Positions 24,585 to 32,817 of a stretch of DNA of 36,562 nucleotides are shown here, one piece after another. The translations under genes and the position numbers were made by a program. Source of the DNA: a virus; the IMG/VR virus record IMGVR_UViG_3300048012_000265, positions 1 through 36,562 of that record; one strand, written 5' to 3'. The notes under the pieces were generated by a model that was not told the DNA's origin, ran no database searches, and saw only the letters and a program-made list of their open reading frames with translations. Numbering within the stretch: position 1 is the stretch's first letter; every line of letters starts with the position of its first letter.

Positions 24585-25096
24585 TTTTTTAATATTTCAG
24601 AAAGAACTGTACGAATTTGTTTTCTAATTTTTTGCTCATACACTCGTTTTTCAACAAACTTCTTGAATTCAATTTTAGACAGTGGAGCAAGTTCGTCTGC
24701 CATATCATCAAATCCTTTTCTTTTAAGAAATGCTATGACTTTGTCTTTTGCTTTTAATATACTGGAATGCATATCTGACATAAAATCAATTGCTTGTTTA
24801 TATTCTTTACTTGTTATTTTAATTTCATTCATAGTTTTGTCCTCGTACATTGACATATAAAAATCTTCATCCTGTGCAGCTGCCTGAAAATCACGGTACG
24901 CTTGTTCTGCTTCTTTTCCGACTAAAATCACTTTTCCTTTTGGATAATAAAGTATCTCATCACCTTTCTTAAACTTGACACCACCTTTTCGCAATCTGCG
25001 TTGGACAGGTAATCTTTGTTCACCAGAAACTCCATCGTATTTTGACTTCATCCAAAATGGATCATCTTTGTATCTTTTGTATTCTTTTATATTCAT
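24581..25096 (-). CDS. Unknown protein with basic C-terminal helix
   Basis: A 171-aa protein with two parts: an N-terminal half rich in basic and aromatic residues with a KKGDEILYYPKGKVILVGKE strand-turn-strand, and a helical C-terminal half. It ends in IRKQIRTVLSEILKK, a helix similar to the N-terminal targeting-like helices of other proteins here. No known function. GAGG lies about 8 bases before the ATG, two bases after the previous stop; the stop overlaps the GTG of the nucleotidyltransferase fusion by four bases, so the two are translationally coupled. Confidence 0.6.
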   Translation of the reverse strand: MNIKEYKRYKDDPFWMKSKYDGVSGEQRLPVQRRLRKGGVKFKKGDEILYYPKGKVILVGKEAEQAYRDFQAAAQDEDFYMSMYEDKTMNEIKITSKEYKQAIDFMSDMHSSILKAKDKVIAFLKRKGFDDMADELAPLSKIEFKKFVEKRVYEQKIRKQIRTVLSEILKK

Positions 25097-25098
25097 GA

Positions 25099-25452
25099 TC
25101 AGTCCTCAAAATATTCAATAATTTTTCCTGTTTTAATGTGTTGTTTGCAGGCCTTTTTTTTGTCACGATGCAAATGAGGTGCTTTATCAAGGTACTCAGG
25201 TGTGCAATGAAATATATATCCATCAACTATTGGACCAAGATCGGTTTCACCCTCACTATAAATTCCAATGAACTTAAAATCATCTTTTTCATTTTTTAAA
25301 AGTTTCATTGCTAATTGTTTTGCCCAGTTTTCATTTCCACTTTTTGTTGAAGAAAAACTATAACGTGCATGATTTGGAGCCATTTCAATTCTCCAAGTCT
25401 CACCCAACTTATCTTCAAGTATCAATTCATCTAATATTTCGTCAAAGATCAT
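25099..25452 (-). CDS. Unknown small protein between kinase and fusion-enzyme operon
   Basis: A 117-aa soluble protein with no recognised family. It begins with an acidic helix (MIFDEILDELILEDKLGE) followed by a beta-rich domain (WRIEMAPNHARYSFSSTKSG, FKFIGIYSEGETDLGPIV) and a histidine/lysine cluster (HLHRDKKKACKQHIK). The ATG overlaps the kinase stop by four bases (ATGA) and has AAGGGAG in front. Confidence 0.55.
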   Translation of the reverse strand: MIFDEILDELILEDKLGETWRIEMAPNHARYSFSSTKSGNENWAKQLAMKLLKNEKDDFKFIGIYSEGETDLGPIVDGYIFHCTPEYLDKAPHLHRDKKKACKQHIKTGKIIEYFED

Positions 25453-26495
25453 TTTTCTCCCTTGAACTTTAATGTTCTAATTTGGTGGAAATATTTGTTA
25501 AGTTGGTTTCTATCCAACTCTAAACTTTCTACCAGTCTTGATATAATTGCAAGATTCCGTCTTTCATTTAATTTAAATTTTTTAATTACAAATATAGAAC
25601 GAGTTAAATGTCTTTCCAAATCCATAGGTAGAACTACATCTTCCATTGAAACCATATCGAGTTCTTCGTTCATACGATTTCGTGTATCACCACTCTTACT
25701 CATTTTATCGTGTTTCATCATCAAAGTAATCCATTGTTTACCAATAGGATTGCGAATTGGTTTTCCGATAAATCTTGCAGTTGCTTTTAATATAAAAGGA
25801 GCAAGATTAAGTTTTCCTGGTTTTGTTTTGCTTCTTAAATCTTCTGAGTTATCAATGATCGTGAAATTCTGCTTGAATGAACTTTGGAATTTCCCCATAT
25901 TCTTTTGAACATCTTTCCATATAACATCCACAATTTTACGTGGAAGTTTTCTTGCACGAAACGCATTTCTTTGTTGTGCAACTTCAAGTGTTGTATTAAC
26001 AAATACCATATAACAATCATATCCAAGTTTTTCCAACTCTTTCTTTTGTTTTGATATCTTAGCATAATCATCACCAGTTCCATCAATAATTACACCCAAC
26101 CTACCATCCTTGTAATTTTCGTATTGTTTAAGCATAATGTTTTTAGCACGTGACCTAACTGAATTTGGATCGTCACTTGTTATTTTTTGAAAAACTTCAT
26201 CATCCAACGAACCCAAATCTAAACTATGACCTGCTTTTTTTAATAAATACTCAAAGGAACTATCACTATTTACGATTTTTAATCCAGATGATGTCAATGA
26301 CTTTGCTTCAGGTGTCGTATTAAAAACAGTATCCACGACAGCTGATTTACCAGAACCAGGACCTCCTGCTAAAAATACTGCTTTAAGAATACCAGGATCG
26401 TATACTCCCTCAACGAGTGTAAAATATCCTTTGCGAAGACCAGCCTTGATAAGACTTTCTTCTTGGACTTCTTGGTTTTCTTTGGAATTACTCAT
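25449..26495 (-). CDS. P-loop kinase, zeta-toxin / polynucleotide-kinase-like
   Basis: A 348-aa protein with a clear P-loop GGPGSGKSAV (residues 44-53) after a hydrophobic strand, then IIDGTGDDY and a basic lid (ARKLPRKIV), the layout of zeta-toxin and polynucleotide-kinase-type phosphotransferases. Substrate is unknown. The ~130 residues after the kinase core (from FIGKPIRNPIGKQW on) match nothing I know. The short N-terminal extension ends in TLVEG, a possible gp21-type site. It heads a tight, overlapping run of genes leading into the nucleotidyltransferase fusion, and a TATATATTTAT element lies 20-31 bases before the ATG. No Shine-Dalgarno sequence is visible. Confidence 0.75.
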   Translation of the reverse strand: MSNSKENQEVQEESLIKAGLRKGYFTLVEGVYDPGILKAVFLAGGPGSGKSAVVDTVFNTTPEAKSLTSSGLKIVNSDSSFEYLLKKAGHSLDLGSLDDEVFQKITSDDPNSVRSRAKNIMLKQYENYKDGRLGVIIDGTGDDYAKISKQKKELEKLGYDCYMVFVNTTLEVAQQRNAFRARKLPRKIVDVIWKDVQKNMGKFQSSFKQNFTIIDNSEDLRSKTKPGKLNLAPFILKATARFIGKPIRNPIGKQWITLMMKHDKMSKSGDTRNRMNEELDMVSMEDVVLPMDLERHLTRSIFVIKKFKLNERRNLAIISRLVESLELDRNQLNKYFHQIRTLKFKGEK

Positions 26496-26515
26496 AAATA
26501 CATTTCAGGTACATA

Positions 26516-26527
26516 ATAAATATATAT
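26516..26527 (-). promoter_or_regulatory. Putative promoter element before kinase operon
   Basis: Coding-strand ATATATATTTAT ends about 20 bases before the kinase ATG, in the 43-base gap after the SbcC-type gene. It is identical to the element before TerL and the 233-aa gene. The SbcC gene has no obvious terminator, so readthrough is also possible. Confidence 0.4.
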
Positions 26528-26538
26528 CTAAATATGTT

Positions 26539-29139
26539 TTATGCTCCGTAATTTATCTTACTAAATGAACCTTCTTTTTGAATTTCAATAATTTCGTCCA
26601 CCATATCTCTCATTACGTCTAAATGACTAATAACCATGATGAACTCAAACTGCCCCTTTAAATAGGTAAACAGATTAAATACACTACTTATGTTGTCTCC
26701 GTCCAACGAACCCCACCCTTCGTCAATAACAAGGAAATTAGAACGTGGTAAACTACTTACATTGATAAGTGCTACCCGCATTGCGATACTGCTTATGAAT
26801 CGTTCCATACCACTACACATTTCTAATGGCCAATGACGATCCTCGTAAGTAATCTTTGAGTAAATATGTTTTCCATCCATTTCAAGATTCATACCGAAAT
26901 CAACGATTTGAGAAAGTATATTATTTACTTCACTTTCTATACTTGGAATAGTTTTAGAAATAAGTTCATATGATATACCGTCTCGTTTTACAGAATCAAG
27001 ATAAAGTTCATATCCTCGTTTTTTTCTTTCGTAGCTTTTTGCTTCTTCTATTGACGCAAGAATATCTTCATGTTCTTTTTCAACAATTTTTACTTCACCA
27101 AAAAGAGTTTGAAGTTTTTCACTTTCTTCATTTGCTATGTTGTTTACAGATAATAACTTATCTTGAAGATCATCTACTTCTACTTGTAGTTTTTTATTAA
27201 ATTCAATTATGTCCTTACACTCATGATACGAATCAATGTTCTTGTTATTAATTATTATATCTTTTTCAAGTGACTCTATCATACTCGATAGAGCAAGAAC
27301 TTTTGAATCTGCTTCGTTTATTTCAAATGAAGTTTGTGTCATAGTGTTACTTAAATCTTTTAATTCTTCATATTCACTCTCTACATTCTGAAATTCACTT
27401 AATTGCTCTGTGTATATTGCTTTTTGTTTTACGAGTTCGTCTGCGGCTGCTTTGTCTTTATCAAGTTCTTGCTTAGTTTGCTCTGCACTTTCAATTAAGT
27501 TTTTAGAATTGTTTACACAATATGAACACTTCGGATCATATTCGTGATCATCATAATGTTTTAATTTATCAAGTTTTGCATTAACCGAAGTTCTTAAAAC
27601 TGCTAAGTCTTTCTCAACAACCACAACCTCTTCTCTTATTTTAAGAACCTCTACATAATTTTCTTCTACACCAGATAACTCAGAAATTCTTTTTGATAAG
27701 TCTCCTCGTTTATTTACAAGTTCTTTTTTTCGTGCAGACTCTACATCTCTTTGTTCTTCCGCAACTATAAGTCTATCTTCTAAGTTCTTTTTATTAAATT
27801 CTAAATTATCTATGTCAGAACTATCTTCATTAAACGAACAATTCTTAAATTTTGAACTTTTATCTGAAAGAATTTTGTTTATGCGTTTTTGCTCTAGTAG
27901 TGCAACATTAGTTTTACTTTCCTGTTCTGAATATTGTTCAGATATACTGCTTAGTTTTTCGTTTACCTCTACCAATGTTTCATCGAAATTTTCACGATTA
28001 AATCTTTTTAATAAAGCATTTATTTCTTTTATATCTTCAGATGCTGTTGAGTGTAATTGATCAAATATATCAATTCCCATAAATTGAGCAAGTAAGTCTT
28101 TTCTTTCACTCTGACTTTTATCTATAAAAATGGCATTGTTATTTTGTAAACTCAAAGTAGTTAATACAAAGTCATCATAAGAACCCACATGATCACGAAT
28201 AATTGCATTTGTTCCTGCACGTTGCTCTCCGTTTAAAGAAACGGTCTGACCATCTTCGTCTTGTTTCCAAAAATCTACAACAACGGTAACATCTCCATTC
28301 TTTTTTGTGGATGCAGTTCTATCTATGAAGTAGTTTACTCCTGATATTTCAAAATTTAATTTACAATAAAAAGATTCTGTTTGTGTGTTTAGTACATGGG
28401 CTGCTTTGAATGCACGATCACATTTGTCAAATAAACAAAAACTCAATGCACTCATTACACTACTTTTACCACTTGCGTTAGATGCAAACAATCCCATAAC
28501 ACTTTTCATATTTGAAAAGTCAATTACATTTCCATCTCCGTAACTAAACATATTTCCAAACTCAAACTTCTTTGGTTTCCAAATACAATTTTTGAGTATC
28601 TCTTTAATTACCAACTTTTCATTTACTTCTTTGTTAATATCAAGAGCAGTTTTTATTTGCTCTTCATCAACCACAAAATTACGAGTTAGATAATCTTCAA
28701 TTAAATCATTTTGAATCTGTACAAGTGATATATCACCGAAATCAAATTTGTTGTCTCGATCAAATTTTTTTGCTTCGGAAATTGCATCGCATCGTGTAAC
28801 ATTTAAATCTGTTATACTCGTTTGCTTTCGTATTTCTGCAATAATCTCCTTTGTCTCGGTTGCAGTTGTATTATACACCTTTACACGCAATCTTGCTTTG
28901 TTTGGTAGTTTAGATAAATCACTAACACACTTTCCATCACGAACCGTAACCGTATAATAACCATATTCGTTATGTACATTATATTGTTGGTGTGTTCTAT
29001 TTTCCAAATCCCATAAAACATAACCATGTCCAGATGGCAACTCTCCGTGGTTTTGTTGTATCATACTACCCGAATAAACCACAACCGGTTTTTCGGGATT
29101 ATGTCTTGTTACTTTTATGTATGTTTCTTTATCTTCCAT
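26539..29139 (-). CDS. gp46: SbcC/gp46-type ATPase carrying the C-terminal part of SbcD/gp47 at its N-terminus
   Basis: An 866-aa protein made of two parts. From about residue 190 it is a Rad50/SbcC ATPase: P-loop ASNASGKSS (219-227, first glycine replaced by alanine), long coiled coil with a CSYC hook (538-541), signature CSGME (775-779), Walker B FLVIDEGWGSLD (802-813) and ISHLD. Residues ~15-185 are not SbcC: VVVYSGSMIQQNHGE (19-33) and GHGYVLWDLE (38-47) are the strand-turn that follows the last metal motif of SbcD/Mre11/gp47, followed by what should be the cap and SbcC-binding helices. Its other half lies upstream, beyond a glycosyltransferase gene. Role: end resection and recombination-dependent replication with gp47. 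The ATG overlaps the glycosyltransferase stop by 11 bases. Confidence 0.88.
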   Translation of the reverse strand: MEDKETYIKVTRHNPEKPVVVYSGSMIQQNHGELPSGHGYVLWDLENRTHQQYNVHNEYGYYTVTVRDGKCVSDLSKLPNKARLRVKVYNTTATETKEIIAEIRKQTSITDLNVTRCDAISEAKKFDRDNKFDFGDISLVQIQNDLIEDYLTRNFVVDEEQIKTALDINKEVNEKLVIKEILKNCIWKPKKFEFGNMFSYGDGNVIDFSNMKSVMGLFASNASGKSSVMSALSFCLFDKCDRAFKAAHVLNTQTESFYCKLNFEISGVNYFIDRTASTKKNGDVTVVVDFWKQDEDGQTVSLNGEQRAGTNAIIRDHVGSYDDFVLTTLSLQNNNAIFIDKSQSERKDLLAQFMGIDIFDQLHSTASEDIKEINALLKRFNRENFDETLVEVNEKLSSISEQYSEQESKTNVALLEQKRINKILSDKSSKFKNCSFNEDSSDIDNLEFNKKNLEDRLIVAEEQRDVESARKKELVNKRGDLSKRISELSGVEENYVEVLKIREEVVVVEKDLAVLRTSVNAKLDKLKHYDDHEYDPKCSYCVNNSKNLIESAEQTKQELDKDKAAADELVKQKAIYTEQLSEFQNVESEYEELKDLSNTMTQTSFEINEADSKVLALSSMIESLEKDIIINNKNIDSYHECKDIIEFNKKLQVEVDDLQDKLLSVNNIANEESEKLQTLFGEVKIVEKEHEDILASIEEAKSYERKKRGYELYLDSVKRDGISYELISKTIPSIESEVNNILSQIVDFGMNLEMDGKHIYSKITYEDRHWPLEMCSGMERFISSIAMRVALINVSSLPRSNFLVIDEGWGSLDGDNISSVFNLFTYLKGQFEFIMVISHLDVMRDMVDEIIEIQKEGSFSKINYGA

Positions 29140-30061
29140 TCGTTACAATTTCTAAAATTTCTTCCCCTACCTCGTAATCAGTAAGATATGGATTGAGATG
29201 CACATGACCTTTATTTGGAAAATACACATTAGGTCCTAAAAACGGAGTTCTTTTTTCTAAGTTAGAAAAATCTCTTCCTTGCTTTAACCAATTAATTCCC
29301 TTGGGACCGAACATCTGATGAATGTAATCAGTTGTAATAATAGTTTTTGTCCCGATTGCCGATGACATATTTGTAATACACCCTTCAGCACCAATTACAT
29401 AGTCGCAATTTTTAATTAAACTTGCAGTAAAAGAAAATTTATTTGTAGAGTTTATCTCGGGATAGTGCTTGGAAATTTTTTCCTCTATACCAAGTGCAAG
29501 CAACAAAACATCTGAGTTAACCTCTAGTGGATTTATTATATCATAAATATTTCGTTTGCCACTTCCATATCCTGATCCATCTTCCGCACCTTCTGCTTTT
29601 TCATATTCATCTTCTGTAAACAAATAACTTTTTCGTTCCCAATCTACTTGGTATCCTACTAAAATTACATCATCTTCTAATTCATTTATATTTTTTAATT
29701 CTTGAATACTTTTCTTTATAGAATAATCAAGATGTGGGTTTGTATAAATTTCAAAGGTATCGTCGAAGTTTTTAATATTGCACAACCTTTGAAGTTGAGA
29801 AACGGCCGATATATATGGATCAATTACAAAATCCGTATCAATTAGATTGTAAACTACATCATATTGGATATCAGCAGATTCCTTGTAAAACACCCCATCA
29901 ATATATGGATTGGCCATCATCAACTCAATTGGTTGTAAAAAAGAAATGTCATAATGAACTACGCAGTTTGGGTTTTCTTCTTTCAGTTTTTTTGCAACAC
30001 TACTCGCAAACAAAGTATCACCGATTTGTATGTTTCTACATCTTATGAGTATATTAGTCAT
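29129..30061 (-). CDS. Family 9 (heptosyltransferase-like) glycosyltransferase
   Basis: A 310-aa protein. The N-terminus (ILIRCRNIQIGDTLFASSVA) and NPYIDGVF, plus NCDYVIGAEGCITNMSSAIG near residue 235, match the GT-B fold GT9 family, which moves heptose or related sugars in LPS synthesis. Acceptor and sugar are unknown; altering host surface sugars or the virion are options. It is inserted between the two halves of SbcD and overlaps both neighbours by 8-11 bases. ATG at 30061 is taken; a GTG one codon upstream is possible. Base composition is like its neighbours, so any transfer is not recent or came from a similar genome. Confidence 0.8.
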   Translation of the reverse strand: MTNILIRCRNIQIGDTLFASSVAKKLKEENPNCVVHYDISFLQPIELMMANPYIDGVFYKESADIQYDVVYNLIDTDFVIDPYISAVSQLQRLCNIKNFDDTFEIYTNPHLDYSIKKSIQELKNINELEDDVILVGYQVDWERKSYLFTEDEYEKAEGAEDGSGYGSGKRNIYDIINPLEVNSDVLLLALGIEEKISKHYPEINSTNKFSFTASLIKNCDYVIGAEGCITNMSSAIGTKTIITTDYIHQMFGPKGINWLKQGRDFSNLEKRTPFLGPNVYFPNKGHVHLNPYLTDYEVGEEILEIVTNGR

Positions 30062-30758
30062 CACTAACGCACCAGCCTTCTAGTTTATATTCATCTATCT
30101 TACTCTCAGGGATAAATCTATGCTCAGTTTGATACTCTTGTAAAACTTGATACTTGTGTATATCCCCAAGCATAACAATATCATATCCATTAAACATAGG
30201 TAGATTAATATCACCACCCATAACTACATATCCTATATCAGTTCTACTTCTTTTTACCGCACCGTGATATACTGCAATCTTGGTTTTAATAGAATCATCT
30301 TTTATATCAGAACCTTTGATATATTCAACAGGATCTTCAAATATCCCAAAAACTCCAATAGCAACATCACCTAATTTATATACACCAGTATCTTTTAAAT
30401 AAAACAAATTGTCATCGTCCATCATATCAAGTATAGGTGATAGCACATCAAGACGATCAGGATTATTCAAATTGCAATCGTGATTTCCTGCAATTACAAT
30501 TGTTGGGTGAAGTTTAGAACACTCTCTTAAAAATGAAGATATTTGATGAATCAACTCTGGACTCATTTCTGTTTTGGCATGAGCAATGTCTCCACCGATA
30601 AAAATAATTGCGTTATCAAGATTATCTTCTTTTACTTGTTTGTAAAAGTTTTCAAATACCAATGAATATTCGTTGTGTCTTTTTACGTTTCTTATATGAA
30701 TGTCTGCGAGATGATATACTTTTTCAACATTCTTTAAATTTGTTTTTAGTTCATGCAT
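30054..30758 (-). CDS. gp47: Catalytic half of SbcD/gp47 nuclease (split gene)
   Basis: A 234-aa protein with all five phosphoesterase metal motifs of SbcD/Mre11: D19/H21 (LADIHI), GGD (55-57), GNHD (91-94), YHG (164-166) and GDIH (198-201). It then diverges into EYQTEHRFIPESKIDEYKLE and stops, whereas T4 gp47 is 339 aa and continues with an SGSxxQQNxGE strand and the cap domain. Those missing parts are found at the N-terminus of the SbcC-type protein further along. So the gene is either split with two working pieces or partly decayed. The catalytic residues are intact and the stop overlaps the next start, which favours a working piece. Confidence 0.85.
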   Translation of the reverse strand: MHELKTNLKNVEKVYHLADIHIRNVKRHNEYSLVFENFYKQVKEDNLDNAIIFIGGDIAHAKTEMSPELIHQISSFLRECSKLHPTIVIAGNHDCNLNNPDRLDVLSPILDMMDDDNLFYLKDTGVYKLGDVAIGVFGIFEDPVEYIKGSDIKDDSIKTKIAVYHGAVKRSRTDIGYVVMGGDINLPMFNGYDIVMLGDIHKYQVLQEYQTEHRFIPESKIDEYKLEGWCVSDD

Positions 30759-31675
30759 AACTTTTGCTTCATCAATTCACTAAAATCAAGAAGTTCTGCA
30801 TTTCTAATTTTATGAATTATTTTATTAAACCCAATGTCCGCCGCATCGTCATTTCCCATTTTTACTAATTTGACACGAACATTCTCGTTCATCATTGTTT
30901 CGGAAATTTGTAATGCGTTTTTAAATGCATCGTTATCAAGAACAATACATATTTCAGAAACTCCATGTTCAACTAATTTTGTTTTTAGTTTACTTGGAAT
31001 ATTCTTCCCCAATAGTGGAATTGCGTTTCGACGAATTGCCATAGCATCAAATACACCTTCACAAAAAATAAGTGGTTCGGAGAAATCAATTTGATTCTCA
31101 AACACCACAACATCTTTACTGACCGGTGGGTTTTTGTATCGTAAATACGCAGTTCCTGTAAAATCTCTTGCTATAAAATAATTTAAATTATTGTCGCAAT
31201 CATATGATGGTACTATGATTCTATTCGCATAATCACCACTTTCACAATATCCAATATTATATCTTTCTATATCATAAGAAAATATGTTTCTTTGTCTTAG
31301 ATAATTAAACGCAGCCTTTGATGCTCTTGTTTTTTCGGTGTCATACTGCAATGATGTAAATTCATAAGGAAGGTGAACTTTTAACTCTTCTTCTTCGGTT
31401 TGTTGTGTGCTTTTTGGTATCTTTACGATTCTAGATAATTCCGTAAGATATTGTGGAGCAACATTCATCTTTTTGAATAAACCATAAATTGATCTACCTT
31501 TTGCATTTGTATCAATCCAACTTTGCCAACGTTGCGTAGATAAATTAATAGCAAGTTTAGGTTTTCTATGATGTGAAAATGGACACATGAACATAGCCTC
31601 GTCTTTAGAGACGATTTTTCCAGTTCCTAATACTTTTTGTAGAAGATTGAGAAGTTTTTGTTCAGAGATGCCCAC
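30746..31675 (-). CDS. gp61: DNA primase, T4 gp61-like
   Basis: A primase of 309 aa (TTG 18 bases further upstream would give 315). The Toprim domain is clear: FCEGVFDAMAIRR and IVLDNDAF. Near the N-terminus CPFSHHRKPKLAINLS and then RWQSWIDTNAKGRSIY align with the zinc-finger of gp61/DnaG, but three of the usual four ligands look lost (only the first cysteine is kept; S, S and D/T replace the others). T4 gp61 is 342 aa and makes pentaribonucleotide primers with the gp41 helicase. The GTG at 31675 overlaps the RuvC stop as TAGTG and is preferred over the leaderless-looking TTG. The stop overlaps the gp47 start by 13 bases. Confidence 0.85.
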   Translation of the reverse strand: MGISEQKLLNLLQKVLGTGKIVSKDEAMFMCPFSHHRKPKLAINLSTQRWQSWIDTNAKGRSIYGLFKKMNVAPQYLTELSRIVKIPKSTQQTEEEELKVHLPYEFTSLQYDTEKTRASKAAFNYLRQRNIFSYDIERYNIGYCESGDYANRIIVPSYDCDNNLNYFIARDFTGTAYLRYKNPPVSKDVVVFENQIDFSEPLIFCEGVFDAMAIRRNAIPLLGKNIPSKLKTKLVEHGVSEICIVLDNDAFKNALQISETMMNENVRVKLVKMGNDDAADIGFNKIIHKIRNAELLDFSELMKQKLCMN

Positions 31676-32202
31676 TATTTCAAAGAATACCAATGATACA
31701 AAGATGCGACTACAGCATCAAGCATATCGTAGTTTTTTTTATCATAATTATTCTTAGAATTATAGTGAATAAAGTCGGATAAATCAAGCATATTTTCAAG
31801 GTTGCACTTTACAAATGTTTTACTATCTAATCCTTTTTCTCTGCTTTTTCCAAATACCCCTTTACGCATTGTAGATACATTTATGTGTTGTACTTCTAAA
31901 TTATACAATTCTTCTACAACATAACTTATTATGGCATTACACTTTGCTAATTTTACAATAGTCTGTTGACTCGTTCTTCCCCCACCAAATCCACTAAGTG
32001 AATCTTCCACAATAACAACAAAAGGTTGCAGTTGAATTTTTTTCAATTCGTCTGCAACCTTGTGTGCTTTGTTTCTTATGGAGATTTCTTTATGAACAGA
32101 AATATATCCTGCTTGAATTATTTTCTGTTCAGAAGATGAATAACAATAACCTATTGTAGTTGAACTAATGTCTAGTCCAAGAGATACTTTTATATCTTGC
32201 AT
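31675..32202 (-). CDS. ruvC: RuvC-like Holliday junction resolvase
   Basis: A 175-aa RNase H-fold protein of RuvC size (E. coli RuvC is 173 aa). Acidic active-site residues are in place: D11 in LGLDISSTTIGY, E66 in VIVEDSL, and D159/D162 in NYDMLDAVVASLYHW. A basic glycine loop (FGGGRTSQQT) and STMRKGVFGKS match the DNA-contact part of phage RuvC-like resolvases. It probably takes the place of T4 endonuclease VII (gp49). It starts the recombination-replication cluster, with the primase start overlapping its stop. No Shine-Dalgarno sequence is obvious before the ATG. Confidence 0.85.
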   Translation of the reverse strand: MQDIKVSLGLDISSTTIGYCYSSSEQKIIQAGYISVHKEISIRNKAHKVADELKKIQLQPFVVIVEDSLSGFGGGRTSQQTIVKLAKCNAIISYVVEELYNLEVQHINVSTMRKGVFGKSREKGLDSKTFVKCNLENMLDLSDFIHYNSKNNYDKKNYDMLDAVVASLYHWYSLK

Positions 32203-32242
32203 AAACTATGTTATGACAAAATATAAGAAAAATCAATATTAT

Positions 32243-32758
32243 TTATCGTGAACTTGAACCACCGACGTTGGAACGAGCTCTACCAGCAGTAGAACTTCCG
32301 TTATTATCACGTTGAGTTCCGGTAAATCCTTTGATGTAGTTTATATATGGATCATCTGCTGAATTAATTTTGCTATCACGATAGAAACTTTGATCAGCTG
32401 CGTCACCTGGATTACCATGGCCATAGTCAGATACCTTGTTACCTGCACTCTTTTTTGTGGTAAATCCTTTAATTTTTACTGATCCGGTTGCATTTGCGTT
32501 TGAAACTACACTTCCTGCTTCACCGAACGGGTTTGTTGCGACACTACTTCCGTAACCAAAAAAGTTTGCTCCCTCTCCTTCGGGTCCTTTTGTTTGGTCA
32601 TCAATTCCAGGTGCTCCTTTTCCAGAAGGACTTGGTGCTGATTGACGATACATTGTATCATAATTTTGAAGACGGTCTTCTAAACTAAGTTTGTTTGAAG
32701 CACGGTCTGCTTGTGTTTTAAATTCTCTAAAACCGGTTGGTGGTGGTGTTGTAATCAT
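32243..32758 (-). CDS. Low-complexity G/S/N-rich protein
   Basis: A 171-aa, mostly disordered-looking protein rich in G, S, N, A and P, without membrane segment or catalytic motif. The only patterned part is YRDSKINSADDPYINYIKGF near residue 125. No family recognised. TTGGAG precedes the ATG by about 8 bases. It lies between the giant FG-GAP protein and the RuvC gene, and so could be a virion accessory or linker protein. Confidence 0.5.
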   Translation of the reverse strand: MITTPPPTGFREFKTQADRASNKLSLEDRLQNYDTMYRQSAPSPSGKGAPGIDDQTKGPEGEGANFFGYGSSVATNPFGEAGSVVSNANATGSVKIKGFTTKKSAGNKVSDYGHGNPGDAADQSFYRDSKINSADDPYINYIKGFTGTQRDNNGSSTAGRARSNVGGSSSR

Positions 32759-32787
32759 AATTTAATCTCCAATTTAAGTTTGTATGT

Positions 32788-32799
32788 TAATAAATATTA
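32788..32799 (-). promoter_or_regulatory. AT-rich element before low-complexity protein gene
   Basis: The coding strand reads TAATATTTATTA about 30 bases before the ATG, after a weak hairpin. It matches the core TATTTAT of the repeated element but is shorter. Confidence 0.25.
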
Positions 32800-32817
32800 A
32801 AAAAAAACTCTAAGAGT
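32800..32817 (-). terminator. Weak terminator after FG-GAP/dockerin gene
   Basis: A short stem (ACTC / GAGT with a three-base loop) overlaps the stop codon and runs into a run of nine T on the minus strand. The stem is weak, so termination may be partial. Confidence 0.45.

Noticed and set aside
26488-26514. Eight-codon upstream reading frame (ATG TAC CTG ...) overlapping the kinase start
   Set aside because: No Shine-Dalgarno sequence, very short, and in AT-rich sequence where such frames are frequent; it could regulate the kinase but there is no positive evidence.
29129-30064. Intein or group I intron interrupting SbcD
   Set aside because: The insert is a complete glycosyltransferase with its own start and stop overlapping both neighbours; no intein splice residues or endonuclease domain are visible, and the flanking frames would not rejoin cleanly.
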